NCBI GenBank assembly: GCA_904063045.1
Contig: CAJFCJ010000006.1
Span: forward strand, 682,001 to 746,000
From: Dimorphilus gyrociliatus
Taxonomy: Eukaryota > Annelida > Polychaeta > Dinophilidae
Direction of reading: 5' to 3'
DNA length: 64,000 bases
Positions 1 through 12,238 of the stretch are shown piece by piece. Position numbers and translations under genes: made by a program. The notes beneath the pieces were generated by a model. The model was given only the letters and a program-made list of their open reading frames with translations, did no database searches and was not told where the DNA came from. Positions within the stretch are counted from its first letter, which is position 1; each line of letters starts with the position of its first letter.

Positions 1-633
1 ATTTCTTTACAGTTTATATATTAGGCTCGATTTCGGGATCGCCTCTCTCTTGCAAGAAAGTAAATAATTGCTTCCTAGCCAGAAACACTCACAATTGGTG
101 TAAAAATTGGCTTCACTGCAATCAAGTTTTTATATTCAAGACATGCATAAATTTTAAAGACGGTTTAAAATGCTTAAAGAAAATGAAGTGCCACTTGAAA
201 CAAGTGGATAGTAATACTTTTCTACCAGGCTATCCTCAGGGAATTAATATCTATTGCACATTCTTATTAAAAAACCCTTTTAAAGAGACCATTTATACAA
301 CAGCGTTCAAAAACTCTATTAGCGAAATTAACAGATGTTTAAGTATTTTTAACCAATCAGTCGAATTTGTTGAACTAACTGATCAATATTGCAGGTTGGT
401 AACTAAAGAACTAACAAAACATAGACTTATAGCTGTTTTTCAGAGAAGTTAAGATCCTGGAAACTTGTATTGAAAACAACGTCAATTATGAGATTAAGGA
501 TCACAAATATGATTTCATTCGTTTTGTCCATCATAAAATTTATCCATACCTACCATTTGGGCCAGCCACCGAAATTTGTGTAGGTATCTTCATAATTATT
601 GTTATTTTTTTCTACTGTGGTTCTATAACGTAG
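1..633 (+). CDS. 3' end of an unidentified Cys-rich protein, possibly single-pass membrane
   Basis: The frame is open from the window edge through about 394, with many cysteines (NNCF, NWCKNW, HCNQ, KTC, KCLKKMKC), as in an extracellular domain. An intron fits 395-443 (gttggt...tttcag) and restores the frame (R-E-V-K-I-L-E-T-C). The downstream exon 444-633 then ends PATEIC followed by about 17 hydrophobic residues and TAG, which would be a C-terminal membrane anchor. An alternative exists: the hydrophobic stretch could itself be a 55-bp T-rich intron (about 579-633, gtaggt...cgtag). Splicing it out leaves an open Ser-rich tail running to a TGA near 786. I do not recognise the family. The 5' part lies outside the window. 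Confidence 0.5.
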
Positions 634-2961
<2,328 letters not shown>

Positions 2962-3001
2962 TGAGACTGAAATAAGAATGTTCTCAAAGTGTCGTTTGCG
3001 G

Positions 3002-3007
3002 AATAAA
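3002..3007 (+). terminator. Polyadenylation signal of RHOA
   Basis: AATAAA lies 41 bases after the RHOA stop codon. The rest of 2962-3274, between the convergent RHOA and TMCO4 genes, shows nothing else. Confidence 0.6.
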
Positions 3008-3274
3008 ACATGCAGCTTTACCATTCAGTAATGCCAAGACATATTAAAAAGCAAACTTTTGTTGATGTTGTCAGATCATAAAATTGCCAAGATTAGAAAT
3101 TTGCTCCGTTTTAATTACAAATAGTAAACTCAAAACAACAGCAGACAAAATTTGCAACAATATGCTTAGTTTGAAAAAACTGAATACCCTTTTATTATCA
3201 TCTCATTTTTTTTTCTACTGAAAATTATTATTTTATTGTCTTATCCAATATAAATAATGGTCGATATTGGAAAA

Positions 3275-5983
3275 TCATGAATTTTTGTCGTCTGTGACAT
3301 TATTATTTAGGTTGCTTTTATAGCAAGGGGATGGTAGACTAGCAGTTCGTTTTATCCTCTGAGGTACAGAGCTTTCCAAATCGGCAGGAAGTGATGTTGA
3401 TCCAGGAATAATTGCTTGAAATGACCTCTTACATGGAATCCCGATTGACTGAAGTATTTCGTCCATTTTATTCATGTAGTCCATATGACCATTAACTATT
3501 TCCGTTAAATCAAAATTGTGCATACGCCTGTCCTGAAGATCAATCCTTTCTAAGCCTGGGAATGCAAATTGTACGTCATCCCTTCTTCTAATTTATATTA
3601 TATCACCTTACCTGCTATGCTGTATTGGATATTAGTTGTTCTATAAAGAAATTTAAGCAACCAATCTTTTCTGCAGAAACCATTAACTATCCTACCAGCA
3701 ACAACCTTTCTAAAACTTGTCCATTCTTTTTTAGAGGCAGTCACAGGTGCTCCAAGTAATACAACGTCTTCTATAATTCCCTCACAATTTTTTCTTCTGC
3801 TCATTTCTTGTAAACAAAAGAAGATAACTCGAGCACCCAGGCTGAATCCTATCAGAGAGATGGGGCGTCTTCCTTGTTGACGGGAGAGCAATACTTCGGC
3901 AAGGTGTCTGCCAACCGCGGCTGATCTTTGAGTACAAACTCCCCATGGATTATCGATTATACTGGCTGCGCTTAAGAGTGTTGCAGGCCAAGCGATTGCA
4001 GCTAACAACGCTGATATAATTAAAAATTAAGTCTTATAATCAACTTTTTACTTGTTTATGCTTACATGACAGAATGGTATATTGTAAAGCTTCTTGTGCC
4101 GCAGCCGAAACAGCAAAACTTAACAAATAATCAATGGCCTGGCCCATCTGGTGAAGATATTTAGATTCATATTTCAAAACAAACTGTTCACGGGAAATAG
4201 ATAAATTTCGCCAAGGGTATCTAAAATCTTGAATAGAATCTGTTAGCCATCCAGAAATGGCTATTGTTACAGCTAAATGCTGGCCTGATGAGATAGATTC
4301 AGTATTGATAAAGTACAAATATAAATAAAAATATTCAAAAATACCAGATGTAATGGGTTGGAATTCAAACTCCTCTATATCACCGATTCTTTTTTTCATC
4401 TATAGCATAAATTTTATATTCAAACAATGAAGTTATAAAATAAAATAATATGAAAACCTTATAACCCGTGAGACCTGCTCCCGCTACGCCGAATAGAGTC
4501 CCGAATACGGCTATTCCAGCAGTTCCTATTTAAATAAAACATAGAGTTTATTTTGAGAAAATTTGCTCCAACCTAAAGCAGCAGCTGCTCCACTTCCCAA
4601 AACCGCACCTGAAAAATCATAAAAGTAATTTTATATACTATATAGTGAGCAGCATTAAAAATAATGAAAGAAACTCAGTGTAATAATTACGCCTAATTTA
4701 ATTATAAAACATATCAGAAGATGTACACATAAAGAAAGTTCATTAAACATACCAGCTATGAAAGGGGCGGCCAGACCACCAGTTAAGCCTAAAAAACATA
4801 TACAGTAAAAAAGAGTTCAGCCTTAATGATTTTATTTTGGTTCACCTATTAAAGTTCCTCCGCCAACAGTAGCAACACCTATAAGAGCATATCTTTTTAT
4901 TTTAGCCTTCAGTTGCTTTTTTTTCTTCAATGCATGCTCCTCTTCAGTCATTTCATGTTGATCTGTCTGAAGTGCTTTCACGACTAGTTGCTCAAAGTCT
5001 TCAGCCTCTTCCCAGTCAACGTTGAGCAGGCGTGCCAGATGCTTAGCAAGAATTCTTGTTCTGGCATCATATGATCCTTAAGAAATATAATTAAGCTTAA
5101 ACATTTACTGTAGTAACCTATAAGCGTATTACCATTTTGCAAATTTGCGGCGATGAAGTCGTTTACTAGTAATTTGCAACCCTCTCGTTTGATAATTTCT
5201 TCTTCGCTGATTACCTTTTTATGAAATTCATAAATTAGAGAAAAATCGGGTATGAACAGTTTTTACACATACTTGAATGAACGGCTTCTCACAATCATGT
5301 CCTCGCCCATTCATTATAGCTTGAACCGACGAACGAACTTGATCACATTGATTGATGTGTCGGACAACATTGTTTATACATTCCTTTTTATAGTCTCTGA
5401 AAAGTACGATAGAATGATTAGCAATTATTTAGAAACTAAAATAGGGACCAACTCGTATTCCTCTTCGGGATAAAGCTGAAGAAGTGCAATTCCACACAGG
5501 CCAGCGTATGCGAACTGACCTGCATCTGACAGTTGTCTTCCAGTTGCCTGCTCTCCAGCTAATCGATTATCTGTTAATCGAAAGCAATCAGTAAAAAAGT
5601 AAATTTTATTTCTTGCAGGAAGTTATAAAAGATTGTATCTAGCTTCTAAATTGATAAACTAATAACTATTTAATCTGAACAAAGAAAAACTCTAACTAAC
5701 ACTCTCTTGCAGGATAATCTTGCTTTATTTCTCTACTAATTAAGAAAAAGTCATACATACAACAACAGATAAACATTAATAATAAAAAAAGGTAGAATAA
5801 CGAGACTTACGATTTATATTTTCGAAAAGTCTGTGGTCTTGATCATTGATTTCTTTAATTACGATTTTACTTTTTAAAAATGAGAAAATGATTACCTAAT
5901 TCTTTTTTACAGTCATGATCTTCTGGCGAGGAGTCACGTCGCCGAAAGAAACTGAATAAAGATTCTTTCGGCGTTTTACTCAT
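3275..5983 (-). CDS. TMCO4: TMCO4-like transmembrane and coiled-coil protein (DUF726)
   Basis: About a dozen short exons on the minus strand, starting at the ATG whose complement is 5981-5983 (MSKTPKESLF) and ending at a TGA at 3275. The order matches TMCO4. An N-terminal helical region (RLAGEQATGR, LCGIALLQLYPEEEYE) is followed by a charged helix (EEEHALKKKKQLKAKIKRYA) and Gly/Ala-rich membrane segments split over tiny exons near 4440-4870. Then comes an alpha/beta-hydrolase-like region with the nucleophile elbow GFSLGAR. The last exon begins at 3555 after a 56-bp intron and contains the family-typical VNGHMDY. Human TMCO4 is a membrane protein of unknown reaction with a predicted hydrolase fold. 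It shares a 218-bp divergent promoter with CHEK2. Confidence 0.92.
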
Positions 5984-6201
5984 CTTCGAAGTTTCATAAA
6001 AAAGTAAAACTGACTGAGGGAGTAAGTAACCTTGACCTTGGTATAGTATGGTTTACTAGTCCGAAATAGTAAATAATCAAGCGGGAAAATACTCGAAAAC
6101 CAATAATGGCGCTTCTATCTGATTATTATTAGCAGCCATTTTACAAATTTTCGCCTTGGAGACTTGAAGAGTCCTCAATATACATTAGCTTGGACAAACA
6201 A
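5984..6201. promoter_or_regulatory. Bidirectional TMCO4/CHEK2 promoter with E2F-like site
   Basis: Only 218 bases separate the two start codons. The interval holds GCGGGAAAA at 6081-6089, an inverted E2F consensus, and a CCAAT box near 6100. A downstream AATGGCGC resembles part of a YY1 element. CHEK2 belongs to the cell-cycle and DNA-damage programme commonly driven by E2F, so the site is plausible; binding is not shown. Confidence 0.5.
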
Positions 6202-8361
6202 ATGGTTCAGGCTATCCTTACTTCTCAATCTCAAAAGTCACTAAGTAGTCAAGATATTGAGTCTATTGGGAGTCAAGGAAGTATGTCAGCACCTACGCTT
6301 GAATGGGATTCAAATGAACAATCGTCAGGAGAGGAGATTGAAGTGGAAAAAACTAAAGTTTGGGGCAAATTATTTCCAGTTGGAAAACATTTTGAGTATC
6401 TAGGCGTCACAGGTATAACACGGAGATCACGAAGTCAACTTATTTACAACATTGCAGTTTAGTGTGCCTAGTATAAATTGCTGATTAAGGCTAAATTTTT
6501 ACAGATTTAATTCAGGAAAGCTACTCAGTCGGTAGAGCTGACGACTGTACAATAACACTACAGGGTGATGATGATCCTAATTTCTTATTATATAGTAAAA
6601 AACATTTTGAGATACGTCGGGTAGTTGAAGTACTTTAGAATAGGTTCTTGGCTAACTCTTACCTTCCAAATAGGAAAAGCTTAGTACAGGCGAACACGTG
6701 TTTTTGTTGGACTGTAGTAGTAATGGAACACTTGTTAATGGGGTAAAAGTTGGTCAGTTTACAGTTTTCTCGGTTTCATAAAAAAAACAATAATATTTTA
6801 CTTACAGGGAAAAACAATAAGCAGGCATTAAATAACAACGATGAAATATGTCTGACTATAAAGAAACAGCTTGCATTTATATACATGGCATCCGATTCCA
6901 ACGAAGATGCGCAATTCCCTAAAGAACTTAGGACAAAATATACAATCTCAAAGGTTTTAGGAAGGTTGTCATATATTTTTTTAATGTCTATTATATTTTT
7001 TGTCTCCTTTGTTTTATTGTGGCTTTATTTATAGAGGCGCTTGTGGTGAGGTTAGACTTGCTTTTGAGAAAGGAAGTTGCAATAAAGTCGCCATTAAAAT
7101 TATCAAAAAAAGAAATTTCAGCCAGAACACAAAAATGGTTGGTAAAGAATTATATTTTTCATTTATTTTTATCACTAACTACTCTCAGATGAGCAAGGAA
7201 CAAACCTTAAACGAAGTTCGAATTTTGAAGGCTTTAAAGCATGTAAGTACCAATTCATTCATATTTATAATTTTAATAGCAATTTTCTTTTTCAGCCGTT
7301 TATTATCAGCATAGAAGATGTAGTAGATACCGACGATGGATTATTTATAGTTTTGGAACTGTAAGTTTCCTTCTAAATAATTCCTTTCACAACTTTGATA
7401 AACATACTTTACAAACATACCTGAAGAATGGAAGGTGGAGAGTTATTTGATAGAGTTGTTAGTGTTGGTCAGTTGGAAGAGAAAGTAGCCAAATTTTATT
7501 TTTATCAAATTGTTCTGGCTATAAAAGTAAGGTGCAAATATTTTGGCAAATATTCTATATGTATTTTTCTCCTATTTCAGTATTTACATGATCAAGGTAT
7601 CACTCATCGTGATTTAAAGGTATTTCAAATCAAATCCTACCAACAATTTTTTCTAAAAATCTCTTACTATCAGCCAGAAAATATCTTGCTTCTCAGTGAT
7701 AAAGAGGATACTGTTGTAAAAGTAACAGACTTTGGGCTGTCAAAATTTGTTGATTCTAAAACTCTCATGACAACATTTTGCGGAACTCCAAATTATTTAG
7801 CTCCTGAAGTGCTTATTACGAATGGAATGGGCTCCTATACTAATGCTATCGACTGCTGGAGTTTAGGAGTTATTTTATTTATTATGTAAGTTAAGTTCTT
7901 GAACTTGAGACAGAAGAGACATTATTCAAATTGCAGGTTGGTTGGATATCCGCCCTTTTCTGATGAGAGAACTGATATGGAGTTATCAAAACAAATTAAA
8001 GAAGGAAACGTTGACTATCCAAAAAAATATTGGAATGGAATTTCAAAGAATGCTATCGATTTATGTCGGAAGCTGTTGACTGTTGACATAAAGAAAAGAT
8101 ACAGTATGGAGCAATGCCTTACACATCCTTGGTTACAGGTTTGTTAACAAAAGTTATAGGTAGACAAAATAATTAACACAAATTTTTAGGATGATAACAT
8201 TAAGGCAAAGACCCGCAATATCTCAGGTGGCTTGATGTTACCACCATCGAGCTTGGTAAGAAAAACTATTGTTCTGTGCTTATGAAATACATCCATTATT
8301 ATTACAGCCAAAAAAACGTAAAGGAGAAATTGAAACTTTGGACATTCCAGCAAAAAAATGA
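6202..8361 (+). CDS. CHEK2: Checkpoint kinase 2 (CHK2)
   Basis: About 11 exons with short introns; the first are 6202-6412, 6505-6620, 6674-6752 and 6807-6964. I chose the ATG at 6202; the TTG codon 12 bases upstream is not a start. The N-terminus is an SQ cluster ([20 protein letters not shown]), the usual ATM/ATR target. An FHA domain follows ([24 protein letters not shown]). The kinase domain has the Gly-rich loop [30 protein letters not shown] and an activation segment [13 protein letters not shown], and ends in HPWLQ. The C-terminus has a nuclear localisation-like PKKRK. This is a nuclear Ser/Thr kinase of the DNA-damage checkpoint with all catalytic residues present. Confidence 0.97.
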
Positions 8362-8596
8362 AATATTTTGTAATTTGTAAGTTTCTGTCAAGATACTTGT
8401 TGTAATTACATGTCTTTCTTTATTTAAAATATATATTTATGTGTGGACAAATCTGTTTATAAGATTTTAAGTGTTATGATAATAATCACTATGCTTTTAA
8501 AATATATCTAATTCGATGTTAATTGGTAGCATCTATGTATTTACATCAACAATCGACATGTAGTAGTAACAAAAACACGAAATAGGCTAATTGAGT

Positions 8597-9094
8597 TCAA
8601 TGCGATATAGGATTCAGTGGATCGGCACATATTTTGCTCAAATCAATGGATTTGTCATGCTCCTCATCTATCTCACCAATCACAGCGCTGTTTAATAAAA
8701 ATCATTAGCTATTATAAAAACCGGAGATTCAAAACTTACACGTTGTCTCCTCTTACAATATATAATCCAAGTGCCACTTGCTCTACACCACTAGTAGCAC
8801 TGAATACACGTTCATGGCTGTCCTCCAAAATAATATTTATTGTTTGGTCATATCCCTTAAGCATACCCTTAAAAATACAGAAAATTCATAAGCAATTCAA
8901 AACATAGGCTAACAAAATACCACGATTAGGCGACCATCATTCGTAAGAACTGATACAACACCTGCACGGAAAATGGAACATAGTGAAAATATGAACGATA
9001 ATACCAGTTCTTTATAGTATTCCCTTTAAAGTAAGGAGATATTTAGTTTATAAGCATACTTACGGCCAACTAAAGTGTCTAATGAACCCGACAT
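8597..9094 (-). CDS. LSM8: LSm8, U6 snRNA-associated Sm-like protein
   Basis: Four short exons. The start ATG is at 9092-9094 on the complement (MSGSLDTLVG) and TGA is at 8597. The deduced product matches LSM8 along its whole length of about 95 residues, with segments such as LTNDGRLIV, GMLKGYDQTINI, EDSHERVFS, VEQVALGLYIVRGDNV and AVIGEIDEE. The Sm1 and Sm2 motifs are intact. LSM8 distinguishes the nuclear LSm2-8 ring, which binds the 3' oligo-U of U6 snRNA for splicing, from the cytoplasmic LSm1-7 decay ring. CHEK2 is convergent, with 235 bp between the stops. Confidence 0.95.
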
Positions 9095-9519
9095 AACTTT
9101 TTCTGCCGTTAAAATAGTAATGGGAAGCAATAAAACCAACTAATTAGTTTCAATTGTTCGAAACACCGCATAAAAAAAAATCGAAAAAAAAACGTTCTCG
9201 ACAATTTAAGTTGATGGTATAGAAAGTCCATAGCTGATTGGACAAAAACCGCCATTTTCTCAAAACATAAATTGTAATCATACTCAAATAATTTAAAGTA
9301 TATTAAATCAAACAATAAAGTAGTATCAATCAAAGTTGTTTAGTTTTTAGTTGAAAATATGAAAACATACTAGCACAATAACTCTTTCTTTCGCATGCTG
9401 TGATTTTGATTAGTTTTAAGTTTTCATCTTATGTCTAGATTATCTAATTATTTCACCCATTATATAAAATGATATATCATATTGTATATATTACAAGATA
9501 TATTATATACTAATGTCAA
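9095..9519. promoter_or_regulatory. Divergent promoter region of LSM8 and the 9520 small gene
   Basis: No gene is seen. A CCAAT box in reverse orientation (ATTGG, 9237-9241) sits a few bases from CCGCCATTTTC (9249-9259), the reverse complement of a YY1-type GAAAATGGCGG. The same pair recurs upstream of the SEFIR/RhoGEF pair. The remainder is AT-rich. Confidence 0.4.
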
Positions 9520-9794
9520 ATGAGCAGTAAATTAGGGCTACACCTCAATCTTAATTTCCAGGGTGACAATGTAAACTTTTACTGAAACCACTTCTAATTA
9601 ACATTTATTAGGTATCACATTATGAAACTTTTAACTATGTAACAAACGACGAACGATTACTTTCTTATCAAAACGAACGTCTGCAGAGTATGATTTCAAG
9701 GATTAGAGAACTGTTCGTAGAATTTAGGAAAATTAACTTTCACACGTTAGATAATGTAAATGCATTTGTGACTAACGTAAAAAAAAGTCATTAG
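9520..9794 (+). CDS. Small coiled-coil protein, unidentified (77 aa)
   Basis: Two exons, 9520-9570 and 9612-9794, joined in phase 0 by a 41-bp intron with gtaaac...attag ends. Exon 1 starts ATG AGC AGT (MSSKLGLHLNLNFQGDN). Exon 2 reads VSHYETFNYVTNDERLLSYQ, then an amphipathic helix (ERLQSMISRIRELFVEFRK), and ends TNVKKSH. Codon content is unlike the AT-rich noncoding surroundings, and the long charged helix looks like a genuine small subunit or adaptor protein. I do not recognise the family. It lies head-to-head with LSM8. It is supported only by frame, splice signals and composition. Confidence 0.55.
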
Positions 9795-9915
9795 ATTCAG
9801 ATTTGTACAATTATTAACATAGTGAGCGACAAATATATGTAAAGTTTTTTTTATTAATACTAAAAAGGAATGGCTAGCAATAATCAAGAATTGATCACAG
9901 CGCTTTAGGAGATTC

Positions 9916-11711
9916 TCATGCTACTACACCTCGACCTTCAAATCTTCTATGAGGAGAGCTTGGTGGAGGTTCTAGTTTAATACTGTTCGAATCATGAACA
10001 GTTGGAGTAGACGGTGACTCCAAAACAGCCTGACCGCTACTATCAACCTTTAAATGTATGATTCGATCTCCTAAAGGAGTCTCTGGATCTAATCGAGCTA
10101 GTGGAGCAAATCTTGAGGCATTTAAAACTAATGGTTCGAATGATTTAGTATTTGGTTTTTTCCAAGGGGGAGGCGTATTCTTATCCAAATTTCTTATAAA
10201 ATCTACGTCTCTCTGTAACAGCTCATCATCTTCCATAATATCACCTTCTACAAATTTTGCAGTACCATTCGTCTTTTCTGGGCTCATTGTTGCCCTTCCT
10301 GAATCAACTGGACTAACGATTTCTAAAGCGTTTAAAGTACCCTTTTCCCTTTTTCTTTTGCGCTCTGTAAGCAGTTTCTCATCCTCTGTACTTGGAGAAA
10401 GAGAGTTCGTTGGACTGGACGATGGGAGAGTTGTTGTTGCTGTTAAAGTTCTATCTATATGTGTCGGTTCTAATATTTCACCTAACCAATCTGGGTGTTG
10501 TTTAAAAAAAGCCTTAGCTTCATCTACAGCTTTGACTAAATCTTGTCCAATACCAGATTGTATGATGCGCTTATAATGAGAATCAAATGATCTCTCAGAG
10601 CGATGGGTTCGAGTGGAAATAGTAGATGTTCTAGACGATAATGTTGAAGTTTTATCATCTAATCTTTTGCGTAAATGCTGTTCAAATCGGCTAATATCTT
10701 TTGTTAAGCAAAAGGTAGGAGCAGAGTCGAGTTTTGGAGGAATATCATTTGTGGAAGAATAGTCAAAGTAGACAACTAGAAAATTCTGCAGATTACCATT
10801 TCCTGACTTTGCTGCGTGCATCTTATCTATTACTACTGAAATTGCATTTTGAAAAACATCGCTTTCGAATTTTCCTGGTCTATCTTGCACAACCCGATAA
10901 TTCCCTTGATTCCGAGCGCATTTGAAACGAGCACCCGTGCTAAAAGCAGTACCCATTAATTTATATTTAGTCTTGTCTATTCACTCACCTGCAAACTATA
11001 ACAACAAATTGTACAATTTCCAATTTATTGGATACCCAGCTCAAAACCCCTTGCTCGTGAATAACATTTTGGTCCCAAATATCTAAATGAACATCTAGCT
11101 GACAAACTTCCTTGAGATAAGTAGCTAAAACCATAACAGCTTTTTCATGAGCAGCACAATCGTAAGAATATAAAAGTAACACTGCTGGATCATTTTTTAC
11201 CATATCTAATAAACAAGTAACTTTTAAATATACTCATATTTAAATGTAAGTTATACCTATTTCTGTTGTGTTACCCATCTTAAAACGCCTCATTGAGAAA
11301 TCCGCTGCAAGTATTATTTTAATCTACGTTATAATAAAAATGTGTTCACTCAATACCTTTTCGTATAGGTATTTTCCTTTTGAAAATAAGGAACAACAAA
11401 ATAAAGAAAGCCAAAACGAATATTAAAGCTCCAAAAAATGAGCCTAATATAATGGCGATATTTCTATTTGTATGATCTGTTTGAGCTGTAGTGACTATCG
11501 GTACCGACATAGGCTGATCTAAAACGATAAGTAAAAACTTTGTGGTTTCAAATCATTAAGGATTAAAATTTTTTACCGGTACTGTATGTAAATTGGTTGT
11601 GAGAAACGACTGACCCATTAGTTTCATTACGTTGGTCCTATTTAATAATATTAATATTATTAGTATGCAGTTGAAATCTTTAGTAACTTTACTTACAATT
11701 TGGTTTGTCAT
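9916..11711 (-). CDS. SEFIR-domain (IL-17 receptor-like) membrane protein with minimal ectodomain
   Basis: Exons on the minus strand begin with ATG ACA AAC at 11697-11711 (MTNQI) and an exon from 11637 (DQRNETNGSVVSHNQFTYST). The next encodes a membrane helix (IAIILGSFFGALIFVLAFFI) and a basic stop-transfer segment (FKRKIPIRKG). A short linker is followed by a SEFIR domain (AVLLLYSYDCAAHEKAVMVL, LDIWDQNVIHEQGVLSWV) continuing into the large exon 9916-10956 (GTAFSTGARFK). A long low-complexity Ser/Thr/Pro-rich tail ends at 9916. SEFIR domains bind Act1/IL-17R-type partners in inflammatory signalling. No fibronectin-type ectodomain and no signal peptide was found. An ATG-led open stretch near 11930-11980 (MSLIMMPSTMPARFL) may be an alternative first exon. 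Confidence 0.8.
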
Positions 11712-12238
11712 TTTATGTTATAAACTACACATTATCCGACAGTAAATACAATCTTTCATCTTGATATTACAATCAAAATTCTAGTTGAATGAATTAGGCG
11801 TCGATCTTTAGCTATAATGAAGAAATCACACCCAATTACATTAAGGATGTATGTTTGTTATCAATTGTTTTCAAAATCACAACATATGACGAAAAATAAT
11901 AAAGTATCTGTAGTTGTTAGTAAAACTCACGAGAAATCTAGCGGGCATCGTTGATGGCATCATAATCAGTGACATTCCTCGAACTTGACTGGAAAGCAGA
12001 AAAAAATCAATAGCCTTATTTATGTCGCCATGTTGTTTAGCCAGGTTACCAGTACTGCCGGAAGTAGTTACACCATGTCACCATCCTTTTTGAAACCAGG
12101 ACTGTCCAACGGCTGGATTTGACAGGTCAACCAATCAGCAGTCGACCGCCATTCTTAAAATTGAAGCATGTAAATTTTTATATTTTTCTCTGTAAATCTG
12201 CGTTTGTGTTTAATTTCAACCTGCATATGATCTCTTAA
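11712..12238. promoter_or_regulatory. Divergent promoter region of the SEFIR and RhoGEF genes
   Basis: Contains a CCAAT box (CCAATCAG, 12131-12138) followed by ACCGCCATTCTT (about 12145-12156), whose complement AAGAATGGCGGT resembles a YY1 site. A possible alternative SEFIR first exon with a GTGAGT donor lies near 11929-11975. Otherwise AT-rich. Confidence 0.4.

Noticed and set aside
6528..6560. tRNA-like string CTCAGTCGGTAGAGC, resembling a tRNA D-arm
   Set aside because: It is the CHEK2 FHA exon coding [10 protein letters not shown]; no matching acceptor stem or TTCGA loop follows.
9109..9333. Minus-strand 74-codon Phe/Leu-rich frame
   Set aside because: Lies in the AT-rich LSM8 upstream region and is composed of runs of A/T-coded residues.
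10058..10576. 172-codon plus-strand frame
   Set aside because: Antisense to the Ser/Pro-rich tail of the SEFIR gene; Ser/Phe/Val-rich shadow composition.
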